DNA of 64,000 bases from positions 42,479 through 106,478 of the forward strand of contig JAJKFJ010021016.1 in the NCBI GenBank assembly GCA_027382625.1. Direction: 5' to 3'. The notes below the pieces were generated by a model. That model saw nothing but the letters and a program-made list of their open reading frames with translations, had not been told where the DNA came from and did no database searches. Source of the DNA: Tetmemena sp. SeJ-2015 (lineage: Eukaryota > Ciliophora > Spirotrichea > Sporadotrichida > Oxytrichidae). Shown piece by piece: positions 1 through 13,632 of the stretch (the stretch's first letter is position 1; each line of letters begins with the position of its first letter). The position numbers were made by a program, and so were the translations under genes.

Positions 1-1286
1 CTTTGCTCCTGAATCTTGACTGTCTAAATTGAATCAGCATATTCAAATAAATTATTTTTCTTAAGCAGTTTTCTAGCCGTCTAATCCGAAGGAGCTCTTG
101 AATTTAATGGAAGCAACCTAAAAAATAATCCTTTAGATTTTTGGCTGCCGAAGTATGTCTGGAAAGAGTAAAATTCTAACTTTTGTAGTTGTCTATGCTT
201 TAGTGCTGGTTGTTTGAGTTGTATGGACAAAACATTGATATTTCGCTCTTAGGTAGTCAATATAATATTGTCAAATAAAATTTTAATCTTGAGAATAATA
301 ATTTTAGCATGAGTAGAATAAATAAATGTACTAATATCAAGTTAAATAATAACATTTCAATATCTTTTTAATCGTTGAATACAAGGTTTGTATGTAAATA
401 TCCCTTAGGAATAAGAAAACTAATTATAAAAGCTAATAGTAGGTATCTTAATAACTTAGGATAATCCACTTTAATTGAAGAAGGCACCTGAATAAGGGAA
501 CTCATTTAAATATATTGGACCTATCAGTTTTAAACTTTTATTAGACTCTTTACTAACTTAAATTAATTAAACTCCTCTTACAAATATATAATTATCTTAT
601 TCATCTGATGAGTTTATAAATCATATCTCTCTTTAAATGAAGTTTATTTCTTATTTAAAACAGGAGCTTTATGAATGAGTATTAAAATTTTATCAATAAG
701 ATAAACTTTAAATTTAATAATAAAAATTATTGGAATTAAGTACCCCACTAGGGTGTATATGTAATAGCTTTTATAGCACCCACTAAAACATGCTCATACT
801 AGTTTGACGGTCCCTATGCTACGTGTAAACCCATGAGGACTTTAAAATTAAATCAGACTATGTATATTATATTAGATTGGGGATTATCAACTATCTGGCT
901 TATTTGAGACTACTAAAAATTTCGTAATTAATGATGATTAAGAGTGGTTAATTTTTTTAAGCGAATAGAATGCTCAGAATGAATATAATCACTAATTCTT
1001 TATTATAAATTTTTTCAGCGACAATTAATTAAAAAATAAAAGCATTATATCTTTTTTCAGCACTTAGACTAATTTATTTGAGAAAATGGACAGCCCTATA
1101 TTCTAATTCTTCAATTTCCTTTTTCATTTTTATAACACTATAGATGTATTGCTCAAAATATTGAAGTGGATACGTATTCAAGATTCCTAAAGAATGTAGA
1201 ATATTAGAGATTGCAGTAAGCTGAATATGTTTAGAATAATAATAAATCAGTGAAAAAGATTATAAATTTGCTCTGAGGTGGTACTG
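1..1286. other. AT-rich stretch without a recognised gene
   Basis: No reading frame in any code convinced me here. Short open stretches exist on both strands but change frame often and show no motif. It may hold small MDS pieces or be germline-limited. Confidence 0.4.
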
Positions 1287-2485
1287 TCATAAATATATTT
1301 ATAATAAGCTTTAAAGACAAATAATTAGTGTTTTACTTGTGATTATTAACCTCCTAAGTTATAAGCTTGAGCCTTGTCTATTTATTTAGAAATAAAGCAT
1401 CCTTCTTCTCTTATCTTGTCGCATTTTATTAGCTGGATTCAGCTTTTTATTGAATTTTGGCTTGCGACCATAGTTTAAAACTTTTGATAAGGAGCTTTTA
1501 AAACCATGGCCCTGCTCTCCGCGTTTAGGGGCTTCAGTTACTGGCTTATAAGTAGCCTGTTTAATTTTCTCATCATCTTTAAGGAGGTCATATCGTCTTA
1601 GACTTCCTATTCTATCTAAGGTGGGAATAAAAGCTAATTACTACTCTTTTAGATACTGATCTCAGTAATTGCAATGTCAAAATTATAGTAAAAATAAATA
1701 AAATAAATAATCATGTCTGGCTGGACATTTGAAAATGAGGAATTCTTTCGCTCCTTGGTGACTATAAATAGCTAGTCTATAATTCCTATACTTCTCATCC
1801 TTTGCCTCTTGCTAGTCTCAAATATGGCATTATATTATAAATGCTATTAGTCTCCCCTTCTTCTCTTCTATCCCAGTACCATTTATAAATCTAGGATGTT
1901 CTAAGCCCAAGCCGACGGCTTAGTTCATTTATTTACACATTATTTATTTATTTATAGTTCTCTGATGTGGTCAGTTTTCCAGCAAGGATCCTTCTCGTAT
2001 TCCTGGTATAGATGGCGCAGTTAGGCCTTAGACTTCATGATATTTCTCTTTCTACCTGTGATCGTTCTTACAGATTCCAAATTATTCTTTACAATGAGTT
2101 TAAATTTCATAACTTATATTAAACACTTTAAAACTATGAGTTGCTGTTTTTCTATTCCTTTAGATCAGTATCTTATGTAAAAATATTTTAGATCGATGGT
2201 TAAACTCAGACTTTTGTGGGCATTTTTCAATGGAGGAGGAGTCGGAATAGAGATCTTATACACTAATTCAGATATAAATATAAATGATAAATCAATTTTG
2301 CTATAACAATACTAGCTGCATCTCTTTTGTTGAGACAACTCATTTAAGTTTAAAAGTACAAGAAAGAAAAAGTCATTTTAATGCTATGAAGAAGTCTCAA
2401 ATAAATTTTCACTTGAAGAATAGGACTAACTGTGCGCTTATTCTACTTTTGCCCCTTGAGATGAGCCTGCTTATTTACTTTTCAT
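1287..2485 (-). CDS. Homeodomain-like protein, split by introns/IESs
   Basis: Read on the minus strand with TAA/TAG as Gln. The N-terminal part (from an ATG near 2485) is Ser/Gln-rich. A basic segment (RKRNIMKSKAQL) then leads into helix 1-2 residues (RHLYQEYEKDPCWKTDHIREL). After removal of a 28-bp insert (1927-1954) bounded by the repeat GAACTA, it continues SRRLGLRTSQIYKWYWDRR, which matches homeodomain helix 3 with the W-x-W-D variant rather than WFxN. A basic C-terminal exon (KPVTEAPKRGEQGHGFKSS, later KMRQDKRRRML) ends at a TGA at 1287-1289. The role is inferred from the domain: sequence-specific DNA binding in the nucleus. Between about 1640 and 1860 the frame changes, so at least one more intron or IES must lie there and the full protein is not settled. 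Confidence 0.6.
1927..1954. other. IES in homeodomain gene, pointer GAACTA
   Basis: The repeat TAGTTC (GAACTA on the coding strand) flanks this 28-bp A/T-only-like insert at 1921-1926 and 1955-1960. Dropping the insert and one repeat fuses the two halves of the homeodomain in frame (HIREL to SRRLGL). There are no GT-AG ends, so this is an IES and not an intron. Confidence 0.75.
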
Positions 2486-2499
2486 TAAAAAATTAAAAT

Positions 2500-3980
2500 A
2501 TGATTTTGGAGATGCTGGTCATGTTAGTCGCAAGGGAGCTAGATTATATAATCTTAAAATGAATTAGCAATAAGAAATTAAATGAGTCAGATGTGGCTGG
2601 ACATTGAGTTATAGTCTTCTCAAATCCCTATTATCCTTTTTAACTTATAAATTATTAAATTAGTTATCCTCCTCTAATTTTCCATATATCGGTTATTGAG
2701 GCGACTCTCAAGGATTTAATAAATATTAATTTGTCATAATAATAGTCGTCTTGGGAATATTCTAGGTTTATGGATTTGAATTAGGTCTGATAAATATAGC
2801 TATAAATTAAAATACATAAATAATGATTGTTATTTTTAATTTAGACTAAAATATTTTTCATCAGATCGGGAGCTTAATAATCTTATTTAATTTGAGAGGG
2901 CCATCAGATCCTGCCGATCTCTCGAATACTTTCTCCTCAGAATATTTATTTTAATTGTTCTTATAAAATTAATTTGAAGACTCATTCTAAAAATATTTAG
3001 AATCTCTTTTATAATTTTTGCTCTCTGTATATTATATGATAATTTTAAATAGAATAGTTTGGACCAGAAATTTGAGCATCGTTAAAAATAAGCTAAAGTT
3101 TAAGGATTGTTAATTCAAGATAATTGAAGGCCTCTATGAATTGTGATCTTTATTTGGCTATGATGATAAATTAATAATGTTAAATTGATGAAGAAGCAAA
3201 ATTTGAGTTTAAGTTTGGGCCCAAGTAGAATGGCTAGATAAGATGACTCTGTCTATGGAACATTTACTCATTTATTAGCTTTGAACTCTCTCCTCTAAAA
3301 TAAATTAAGTAATAGCTTTCAAAATATAAAATTGTGAAAGTCTGGATAAAATAAATATCAATAGATTTTGGTAGAAGTAGGATTGCTAATTATGAAATTG
3401 AATTTATTATTTAGGATGAGTGATTATTTGTTGAGAGTCAATAGTTTAAAAGCAGTTAGTTGATGGCAGGCTGTATATCATCTCAAATTCTATTTATCTT
3501 AATTTTTATATAGAATAGTTTGATCAATCTTAATGAAATTAAATTCTTATATGAGTGAGCATTTATTTATAGAAATGAATACACTCTTGGTAAATATTTT
3601 GATACTAAGTGAACTTAATTAAACGCTATATTTATCAATGTCTCCTCTTCAAACAGCAAGACAAATATAGAAGAAATTTTAATTAAAATAAGTGATTGGT
3701 TAAAATAATAAATGGAAAATTAAAAATTTAGGGAGGAGATTTTTTAAAATTTTAGAAAGGGTAAAAATTTAAGATTTTTTTTTTATTTACGACCTTCAGC
3801 TCAAATTTAAGATAATGCGGTTTTTAAAAATTTTTAAACAAAAATTTAAAACCCCCCGGGGGAAACCTTTAAAGGTAGAGGGGAACAGGGAAAATTGCTG
3901 TTTTATTCTTCTTTTATTTGGAGTCTTCTATTTAATATTTTTAATAAATTAATTATAAAAAAAAATTTAAAGGTTTCATG
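2500..3980. other. AT-rich stretch, possible MDS fragments only
   Basis: Only short open pieces are visible, for example around 3185-3235 on the plus strand. No motif or family was recognised. The part after about 3715 is dominated by homopolymer runs and looks unreliable. Confidence 0.35.
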
Positions 3981-3984
3981 ACAA

Positions 3985-4800
3985 ACAGCAGATTTCAAAT
4001 TCTATAGCAGGAGGTGAAGCAAAGTGATATTCGCAGTGATTAATGATCGACAAGAATTAGGCAAAAAACAGATAAAGTAAAGTTGAGCAGAATATTTCCA
4101 AAACCTAATGGAAAAATACGAAAATAAACTAGCATTGGCGAGGCCATAAAACTCTTTAAGAGCAAATTCATCATGGATAGAGAAAGAAAAATTTGAGATA
4201 GCATGTGCCTTACTACTGTGAATGGTCTAAAGATATCCGCAAAAAGTACTCGAATACAGCACGAGTAAAGTCAACATAGGTAGCAATATTCGGTTTAGGG
4301 TAGGAGCCAGGCTTTGAAGAAAAAGAAACATAAGAGAGAGAATGTTAAAGCTCCATTTCCAGTCAAATGAAGGATATTGAATGAGGCTGGTTAAAAGAGA
4401 TAAAAGTAAATGAAGATGGGAGCGTGAATTAAGATGATGATGATTATGTGAAACAAGCAAGTCGGATGGCAGTTTCATAAATAAGAAACGATACTAATTG
4501 AAGATAATAATCGAATCCAGAAACTCAGAAGATTGGCAAATATGGTTACAAAAATGGAAACAACTAAGTAGTGATTAAATTTTGAAAGCAAGTTGAGTAT
4601 CCTCGCTTTGAGATTTGCATTGAGAGTACACTTTGCTGGACATAGTTTTTAGCATGAGTGTTCACAGTAGCGAATGAATAGGAGCACACATTAGAGCTGC
4701 ATATGAAGATGACTAAGATTATGTTAGAATAAAAGACAAGTATTTTGGAGTGCCCATTTTGCTACTTTAAATACAAATGCAAAGTATAATAAACGCAGCT
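3985..4800 (+). CDS. Uncertain coding region, function unknown
   Basis: In the Gln code the plus strand has several open pieces with natural amino-acid composition, rich in Lys, Gln and Ser. They start at an ATG near 3988 and include a Lys/Arg-rich run near 4310-4350 and an acidic Asp run near 4430-4450. Pieces change frame several times, so introns, IESs or base errors must intervene. No family was recognised. The minus-strand frame over 4227-4478 is Leu/Ser-rich, as expected of an antisense shadow. Confidence 0.35.
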
Positions 4801-4839
4801 TAAATAACGCAATAAATACTTAAGAGTAAGAAGACGTGC

Positions 4840-5640
4840 ATTTTTAAATTATGTACTTGTATTTATAGAAGCTGTTTAATAAAATTATCTTTCTGGTTCG
4901 CTATTCAAATATATGACAGTTACTTTTTGATTAAATAAATAATTTTGAAAAATCAATAGCATTATCTTAATATGACTAACACACTCAGCATCTTCTTCCA
5001 TTTCATTTTCATCTGAATTTGTGATGCTTATAACTTTTTACTGAGGGCTCCCTCACAAAAGTTGCAAGGATAAAAATTTCTTAGAATTTTATGCAGAATT
5101 GAATGGTCTAATGATTATTCAAATTGTTCATTCTTCAACTGCCACTGATTTATTCCATTTTAATTTAATATCTTATTTAATTCTATTTTTACTTAATTCT
5201 CAGCTATAATAAATTACATTTGAAAATTCTTTAGTTATAAAATATTCAGCGACTACATAATGATGTGCTAATATAAACATAGAAACATAATAAATGAATG
5301 ATTTAATTATCAAATGCTTTCTAGAGATCTTAAATTTAAAATTCTATATTTCGACTCCCTATAAACCACGATTTCCTTCATTTGTAAACTTCTATAAAGA
5401 AAGAAAGATATCCAATTCTTATAATATCTACATCAAATTCGTCTAAAACTTGAAGCTATAATAAAAGCAATATAGAGATCAGGATTTCAAAAATTTCAGT
5501 TTAATGAAGGCTTTTGCTTATTCCCTCTTGTCAAAAATGCGTTTAGTAAGTTTCTTCTTTTGCTTTTCAAGAGTTTTTCTTCTCATAAAAGGATTGTAGC
5601 TCACTTTGTTTCCCTATCACTTCCGCGATAGCTTTCTCTT
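4840..5640. other. AT-rich intergenic stretch
   Basis: No convincing coding or structural RNA signal was seen. A short coil-like frame continues the minus-strand gene at 5575-5640, but its connection to that gene is unclear. Confidence 0.35.
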
Positions 5641-5657
5641 AGAAAAGCCGTAATTGT

Positions 5658-8489
5658 TCAACAGCTGACACTGCCACCTCCCTCAACCTAAGTTAATCCT
5701 CTCTCACGTTCTAAAGGGATTTAAAATACTTGCCTACTAATTGCCATAAAATATATAAAGGAGCATGGTTATTGCTCAGTTCGGTCTTTCCAGTGGTCTG
5801 CTATGTCTCCCATAGATTTCACTCTCTCCTCGTACAAACTCTAAATTTCCTTGCAGCAACATTTAAGACCAATTCCGCCATTCATAGCCACCTACAGATT
5901 CTCTTTATCCTCTCTACTCTTAGTTTACTCGAACTCTCTCAACTTTTATTTCAGGGTCTTTTTATCTTTCTCGAGCTTGTCTATTTATTTGTGCAAATCT
6001 ACAAAAGTTTTTCTTTACAAATATTCAAGTGAGCCACCAGCTATCTTATTTTAATTAAAACTAATTGAATATAAAATTTTTTGGTTCCCAAAATTTAAAA
6101 AAAATTAAATTTTCGAATCAATAGTAGTCCTTTGAAAATTTTTAGATAGATTTCTGCCAACTTGGTGGAAATTTGAACCTTAAAAATTTCGTTCTTGGGT
6201 GTTTGATTTACCTTTAAATTTTTGAAAAAGATTTTCTTAAGATTTAGAGACCAACCCTCCTTTTTATCTTTTCAAGGAAGTTGATGGAGTTCTATTTTCC
6301 TCTTGCCTTTAAAGTCTCCTTTACCTATCTCTACTCCTGCTGTTTGGACCAAAAGAATTCCCGTTTTTTTAAATTAGTTTCAAAAAAATATTTTTAAAAA
6401 TTTTGGGGAATTTTAAATTCCTTTTTAATTTCCCCAAAGAAAGAAAACCTTTTTTAAAAAATTAAAATTTCAGGAAAAGGGTTTTTTAATGATTTATTTT
6501 GGCGATGCCTATCTACTTCTGATTGCCTTTTTTCGGGAATAGCTAGACTACTCTAGCTTTATTCCTCTCAATCTCTATTTAAAGCTACTCATTTTTACTT
6601 TTTAAAGCTAGATTTTCACTTTCAAGCTAGGCTTGCTTTATATCGGGAAGTGCTTTATTGCTTAAAGTTTGATAGTTTGAGAGATGAGCTTAGAGTGTCT
6701 GATTATTAAATATTCCAGAGAGAGGTTAGAAGTGCTAGCCTGAAGAGTCTTGGACTATCATACTCTAATTCCCAGAGAGAAAGTTTAATGTAGATTGCTC
6801 ATTAGAGAATTATCCAGCATTTTAATTGAACCTCTTTGCATTTAAAACTTATTCCTATCTTGACTAATTGGAATTCTTGCTTGATTTTCTCTCCCGACTT
6901 TACTATTTTACTTTCTCAGCTCCTTGCAACATTGTGTTCCCGATTGGATTAAATTAGGCCAATAACTCATTATACTTCGATCTTAGGTCACTGTAATCCT
7001 TTGTTTGACTCTCTAGACTTTGAAACTTGCTCCTCATTTCATCAATCAACTCAAGACTTCTATCGAGATAAATAGACCTTTTCTCAAGCTCTTAGATCTT
7101 GTATTGAAATCTTTGCTCAGTTTCCCTTTTCACTCTCTCTTCAGACTCTCTTATCATATCCTAAATGCTTATTAGCTGAGGGTTTGAGTTAATTTAGTCT
7201 TGGTTTAGGGTGTTAACGGATGATTAGTGATTGAAGGTGTAGAGATTATTATGATTCTAGGGATGGCCGTAGTAGTTTCTAGGCATAGAAAACTGAGACC
7301 CTTGTGATTAATTCATAAATCGGGAGTTTTAGTTTGCCTAAGAGGATTGGAGAAATCTAGCAGAACTCTTTTGAGCTGATTATACCATTTCAATTTCTGA
7401 TTGCTGGAAATGGAGATCTCCTTGAGTGGAAAGCAACTAAGGACTAAGATTCAGCTAAGGGTTAAATTCTCTAGCATTTGTCTCAGATTCAACCAAGTGA
7501 GTTAAAGGATTGGGGCTGAGGAAGTATCGGGTAGGTTCTATTAGAGTCTCGACATTGGAAGATTCTCTCTATCAAAGATTTATCGCTGCTATAATGCTTA
7601 TCTATTTCTTTGGTCATAACTCTCCAAAGAGAAATTTAATTAAGAAAGAATTTCAAAATTAAGATAAGAAATGAGATTGAGAGCCCAAATTCTAATAGCT
7701 TCTTTGAGACTCCTACATTACTTGTGAATTTGCACCAATCATTCCAACAGACTAATTAAGATATGGCTAATAAGTTGCCTGCATTATTTCACTAGTCTAT
7801 TTGAACTACGGATATGAGTCATTTTAATTTCCAAAAGTACTTCCGTTCCTGTTTTACTAGTTTAAATATGCCTCATTTCTCATGTGCATATTACTTGTTA
7901 GATTAGCTCCTGAATTCTCCACATTTTGAATCTAGGTTGGTTGCTACTGACCTTATAGATTCCTTCTTAGATTTTGTATTCTTAGGTAGATTGATTCCAT
8001 TTACTGTGAGGCATTTGTGTCACTAGTGTTACTTTCTTAAGTTTGCAAAGGCCTCTCAATAATAGGTTCTTCTTTAGCTTCCTCCCCAAGAAATTAAAGA
8101 CTCCTAGTATAATCTCTTTGTGACAATAAAATTATTTATAGCTGACTCTCTCATACTTGAATAATTATCTGGATCAGTGACTTAGGATTTATCTTCAAAA
8201 CTATGACAATAATTTTTTAAATAATTGATTAAGGTGTCTAATCAGGTCTTTGAAGATTTATAATTCCTTGACTGTAGAGAGTTCCCTCATTCAATTCGAA
8301 CACTCCTTCTCTATTGATTTATTGCAGTTCATTTCGATTAGAGTATCTAAAGTTAAGTTAGGGAACATTTTCAGGTCTAGATGAATACTGCTGTTGTTTT
8401 TAGGATTCATTCTTGCTGAAAATGGATTAGCTCTGGCTCTTTGGGGATAGGGATTGAAGTGCAGAGTTATTTTCAATGTTAGAGTTCAT
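5658..8489 (-). CDS. Gln-rich coiled-coil protein, function unknown
   Basis: The minus strand from an ATG at 8489 stays open for most of 2.8 kb only if TAA/TAG are Gln. The protein is low-complexity, Gln/Asn/Ser-rich (for example NQQNRNGSTFGNQNDSYPQ near 7850). A predicted coiled coil rich in Glu/Lys/Arg lies around 7000-7150 and a second near 5880-6000 (KLEKDKKTLKQKLREFEQT). One TGA-closed end lies at 5658-5660. The frame changes around 8100-8240, where an intron-like GTATG...AAAG segment sits. Homopolymer-rich DNA at 6060-6480 may contain errors or an IES. Composition resembles ciliate cytoskeletal or scaffold proteins, but no family was recognised. Confidence 0.55.
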
Positions 8490-8904
8490 AAAATACTCCA
8501 TTAAAAACCAGTTATAAATTCAAAACTTTTATTCAAAATTTGAATTCTTACACTCTATTATTTTTATTGCATTAGGAATTTATTCAATTAAAAAAAAAGG
8601 TTTGAAACAGAGAAGCACATCTAGTTTTAAATATGACAGGCTTTATAATTTTATAGGATTCTTTATTATAGAATTAAGTCTTCAAAATTTTACTAATTTT
8701 TATTTGATAAAATTTTTCACAATTGAAACTTGCAGTTTGTTTTAGTTTATGATTAAAAAATATTTACAATTTTAATTCAGTGCTTGTGACTTACATATAA
8801 TCGATATGAAATTGTTTAAATATGTTTTATTTATAATTATTTTGCATGAATGATTTGATAGTGAAAGATTAAGGAAAGAATAACCATATTTATTTACACT
8901 GCAG

Positions 8905-9830
8905 AACTTTCTATGTTCACATTAAGAATGCAAAATCTGCTAATGGCATTAGTGGGCCTTGTACTGTAACTATATTTTTGCTTTGCTCACACACCTCAGG
9001 ATAGAACTCTTCTTTGCGGAAGTCTTGTCTAGGAATGTAGCTTCCCGCCTTGAATATAACATTTGATACTTTTCCAATGTCTTCTCTTCCTTCCTCTTAC
9101 GCCTTCTAAACTTATGAAATAACAAGTAAGGACTATTTAATAATCCTTAATTTGATTATGCTAATCTGGGTGTGAGATCATTTATTGCAAAAGCTGGGAG
9201 ACCGTCACTTTCCCTAAAGAACACGTTCCAGCTCTCTTCGTCAGATGATATCGTTTTAAACCCATAGAAACTTTCAGCTGTATCAGGGAGGCACTGCAGA
9301 CTGAATATTTTTCATAAGAAGTTACTTAAGAAAATTAAATCTCATCAGACCAAAGGAGGTTGTATAGGAGTCGTGGCGAGGAAACCACATCTCACTTCAG
9401 GATGTTAAATCTATTATGTGAAGGGAAGATGCTACTATGAATTTTAGTTGAAAGCAGGATGCTGTTGCCGCATCCACTTCAATATCCATGATCATTGCAT
9501 ATTTGTAATCTCCAATGGCAGAAATAGTTGGAGTTTTGCCTTTAATGTCTGATATACCTGTATAGTAATCCTATCTTGCTCTGTTATGTGTTGAATCTAC
9601 TTTAAGATGCAGAGTGTAACCCATTGCTTGTCCTTTATACATATCGATTACTTGAGCAATCAATTCATAGTTCCAAAAGACGTTTACTGCAGGCCAGTGA
9701 CCCATTGCCCATGGGAATACGAGATTCGATAGCTTGTAAGGTGCTGGGCAAGTATTGTCTTTGCTTTTCCCTTTCGATGATAGTTACTTATAAATTAATA
9801 TCAAGATATTTAAGATGACTCCTTTACAGC
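8905..9830 (-). CDS. Protein of unknown function
   Basis: Plausible coding pieces run on the minus strand. The first holds PWAMGHWPAVNVFWNYELIA and GDYKYAMIMDIEVDAATASC. A later piece reads SDEESWNVFFRESDGLPAFA, and the last contains GKVSNVIFKAGSYIPRQDF. They lie in different frames and need introns or IESs between them; candidate GT-AG introns of about 25 bases sit near 9400-9430 and 9320-9350. An in-frame TGA follows DLTS near 9398 in one reading. Trp and aromatic residues suggest a folded globular domain. I do not recognise the family, and neither end is certain. Confidence 0.5.
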
Positions 9831-10115
9831 TAATGAGGTGAAAGGCTAGAAATTAGCAAGATCAGGAGACAGATTTAGAAGAGATTAGTAAACTTTCTGC
9901 TTCGTGTCATTTGTAAAAGATTGATGATTAAATTTATAATTAGGTGCAATCATAGAATTACTTATTCTTTTCTCTAGAAACTTCCAATTTGATAATTCTT
10001 CTCACTCTTTAAATTGATTGACTCTCTGTTTGATTTGTACAAAAAGATTCAACAGCAGAAAACATCATCTGAAAAATAAGGAAGCGCCTACTCATAAGCA
10101 GGACATCAAATATCT

Positions 10116-13100
10116 ATGATAGATCTGCAAATGCTCAAAGAATTCGAGTATGAATCGGAAGAGAAAAGACAGATAGAAAAGTCACAGATCTATTTGGGCT
10201 TTAAATGCTTATCCATTAATATTTGATTGGCTACAAGATCATGTGGGCGATCAGACTATTTATCGACGGAAAGAAGTTTCCTCAAGGAAATATCAGAGAA
10301 AGAAAGTGGAGGAGCTACATTCATGATGTCATTCAACTTTAAAAACACACTTTTATTTAGCCAAGCTATAATTGAGAAACTTTTATCGACTCAGCAGTAT
10401 CTCTAGGTGTTGCTTGACATTGATGCAGAGACTCTCTTCCAAGTGATATCAATTCTTTTCTACCCAAGCAAGCCTTTTGAATTAGTGCAACAAGGAAGAG
10501 ACTTGATCTTTTTTATATAAAAATTTATTCAAAGATTTGATCGCTAACCCGAGTTTGAAGTCTCAGACACATGTAGAATTTCTAAAAGAGCTGGACAACT
10601 TCTGTCTCAATGAAAAGACGTCAGAGTCAACCAAGAATCAGTATCTCTTCTTCATATCAAATGTAGTCGCTAAATCTGCTGCTAACATTCAAGGCATCAG
10701 TCCCTATTTCTTCTTCAACATCTTCAAAATTTAGCACTCTTAAGTAGATCATACATAAATTCGTTATGATATCTCTCGAGAGCTGATGTAAAGGCATAGA
10801 AGATACCTGGAGTTCAATAAAAACCTGCATGAGATGTCAGCACGCAAGAAGAAAAAGATCACAGACCAACTTTCGAAGTCTGGAGACTCTTCTCAGCTTA
10901 AGCACTATTAATTTATCATCTGATTGAATTTATTTGTGTATGCAGCAGCAACTCATAGATGAACAGAAGTATATTCAAAAGACTGAAAATGATTTCATAA
11001 ATCTGTTCAAGTTAAGTGAGCCTCTAGATGATTTGTAAATCACTGACCTACTCAGGCTAGCAGAATTCACTTAATTGTAAGCTCAAATATTCTTCCAACT
11101 CATTTAAATTTTAGCAACCAAGTAAAAGTGTATCTCTACGAAAAGAAGGAAGAGTACATCAAGTGTCTCCAAATGCTCCTCTCTACAACTGGCTCCTCCC
11201 CTTCTACCTCCCTCACTCCTCTGCCTTCTTCTCAAACAAATGCACCAGCTAATAGTCTCTCACCCTCAGACTCTTAAATTGCGGATCAGCTGTAAGGTGA
11301 CCGAGTTCTAAAATGGATTCGAGAGAAACTCGCCCTACTTGAAGAGAGGGGCAGAGAAGTCTAAGTCAGCAGTTGATAGAAACACTTTTGAGCAGTTTAA
11401 GAGAGAAGTTGCCTAGAATATCAAGAAAATCGTGATTGTGAATGCAAAGGAGACTATAAACTTGGTGGAGGAGAAGTTTGGAGCGCAGCATAAGGAGATG
11501 ATTGATTTGCTAGCTCGCGACCCTCAGGAGCAGATGCTTTATCTTGAGACTTTGCTCGAAGAGTAAGATTAAGCCATCTAAGAAACAATAAAGAACTACG
11601 GACTGAACTCAGCCAACCCAAAGGAAGCAAAGAAGTACATTGAATACCTCAAACTCCACCTCAGACTCTCATGCCTCCTTCGCAAAGATAGAGTCCTTGC
11701 TATTGTCGAACGCATGGTGAAGCAATCTTACTACCCTATCTTAATCTTATGCTAATGATAATAAAATGTATCGAGGACTGTCTTTAAATATGCCAAGAGT
11801 ACGACCAAACAGAGGCTGCATTCTTACTAAACAAGAAGCTAGGAAAGTACTTCGAGAGCGTGCAACTAGGACTTGGCATAATTTAGAGCAAAGTAGATCT
11901 AGTCAAGCTTAAGATTGAAATCTATCATGCCAGAAACAGGAAGTTGAGCCTGCAATTTTTGTTTAATGTTATATTTTTTTGGGATAATTTCCATGCACTC
12001 AAGAGTATTTGAATGAGTGCCATCTGTTTGACTCAGTTTTCAAGAAGATTCTAAAGATCTGTCGCAAGAACTCTAAAGAAGTTGAACAAGACAAAGAGCA
12101 GCTTATATGGTTCGTTGTAGTAGACGCTCTCCAAGCCCTCATGGCTAATCCAACTCTATCTACTAAGAGATAAACAAATTTCACAGCTTAATAAGCAATA
12201 GAAGCTTAAGTTAAGTTTATTGCAAGGAGTTCTTCTAATAAAGAATGAATATTTTTGCAGAAGCTCTGATTCGAGTGATCCCTTTCAAGGATTTCCTGGA
12301 GCACCTGCTTATGAAAGAAAGGGCACTAGAGTTCTCTCAATATTCTGACTTCATATTGTAGCTATTTATGATTAGATTATAGTGTATATTGCAGCTGTTT
12401 GGATAGGTACAGTCAGAGAATATAATAATCCAGAATGCAAACAACTCAATCTATAAGGTTAACTCCGAGCTATTCACTTAGTTTAACTATTTTTAGATCA
12501 TTTTAAATTAAAGTTCAAGCAACAGAGTCAGAAAGGTATTCTATTCAGAAATAGGTTCTGTTCTCTATGTAAACGCTTCATGGACCAGCACTTGCTAGAT
12601 GAGGCTGAGTTCAATTCTGATATACTCCTTTTATGAAATAATAAAAGGATTTAAAATTTTTTTAAGTATAGCTCTGTGATGAACTCCACAGCCAATACTA
12701 GTTCTGCGAATGCTCTTAATTCTGACGAAGAAGATGAAGACTTTGATGATGAACAGCTATTCGCAGATGCTTCTCAACCTTACTACAAGTATTTTTATCT
12801 CTTCACATTTTTGCAAATAATTTTACTTAATTTAAATTGGACATTTGCATTATTCATTTGAATATACATTTGTGATTACTACTATGACTCTGCAAAGGAG
12901 ATGGTAAAGTCATTTGCGTGCTGCCATACTTTCCATGTCCGTTGCCTCAAGAAGCACTATAAGCAAAAGGGAGAACTACTAGAGGAGATTTTCAATCGCC
13001 AAGTGGAAAGACTCCGATGCCCCATTTGCAACCTCAAGAACTATTATAATCTCTTAGTTTAAATTTGACTATGACATCGATGCGCAAGATTCAAAGAGCA

Positions 13101-13439
13101 AGAGCAACTTAAGAGGAGGCAAAGCGGCTGGTGGTCGTTTCAAAGACATCGCTGTTCCTGATAGAAACGCTACTACACCTGGCAATCTATTTATATAAAC
13201 TTGTTTATTGCAAGAGTAGCAGCAACTAGGGAAGCAACAATAGTGGAAGTGGGAAGCAAGGGAATGAATTAGATGACGCTTTGGAGAAAAGGCTTTAAGC
13301 CAAGCACTTCAGGATGACAATGAAGTCTTAATCCATTAAGAATCGTAAGCTGTAGAAACTGAGCAAGCAGATGCAATACTTTGAAGCGTCCATAGACAGC
13401 GAAGGACTCATGATCAAAGATTTCAAGGGCATGAAGTGA
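10116..13439 (+). CDS. VPS8: VPS8-like vacuolar sorting protein with C-terminal RING
   Basis: VPS8 proteins are CORVET tethering subunits for endosome fusion. Reading from the ATG at 10116, a 29-bp IES (10200-10228) interrupts LG|YKIMWAIRLFIDGKKFPQG, which resembles the conserved VPS8 segment. Next come LLDIDAETLFQVISILFYPS and helical-repeat sequence, including CQEYDQTEAAFLLNKKLGKYF near 11790-11860, typical of clathrin-repeat arms. A GT-AG intron is clear at 11077-11114. Near 12860-13060 lies a RING-like finger: CDYYYD, CCHTFHVRCLKKHY, then CPICNL. The second Cys of the first CxxC pair is not obvious. The C-terminus is basic and ends in a TGA. The family call rests on pattern memory; VPS41 or VPS11 are alternatives. 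Confidence 0.6.
10200..10228. other. IES in VPS8-like gene, pointer GGC
   Basis: GGC occurs at 10197-10199 and again at 10229-10231. Removal of the 29-bp insert with one GGC turns two clashing frames into the continuous IYLGYKIMWAIRLF. The insert has no GT-AG ends. Confidence 0.65.
11077..11114 (+). other. Intron in VPS8-like gene
   Basis: The 38-base segment begins GTAAGC and ends TTTTAG within the coding region. It shows that spliceosomal introns coexist with IESs in this locus. Confidence 0.55.
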
Positions 13440-13632
13440 TTCCAGTCAAATTATCAAATAAGGCAGCTGTATCTAAGGCATAAGAGTTTGGAGTTTGAGG
13501 TGTTAAGTTATCAACTATTATTTATTTTGCAAGTGATTATTAGTTTCCACTGCTAAATAGGATTAAAGAAATAAGAGCAATTCAAGAATGAGGAGCGATG
13601 TTATAAACAAATAATAATAAATTAAGGAAACA

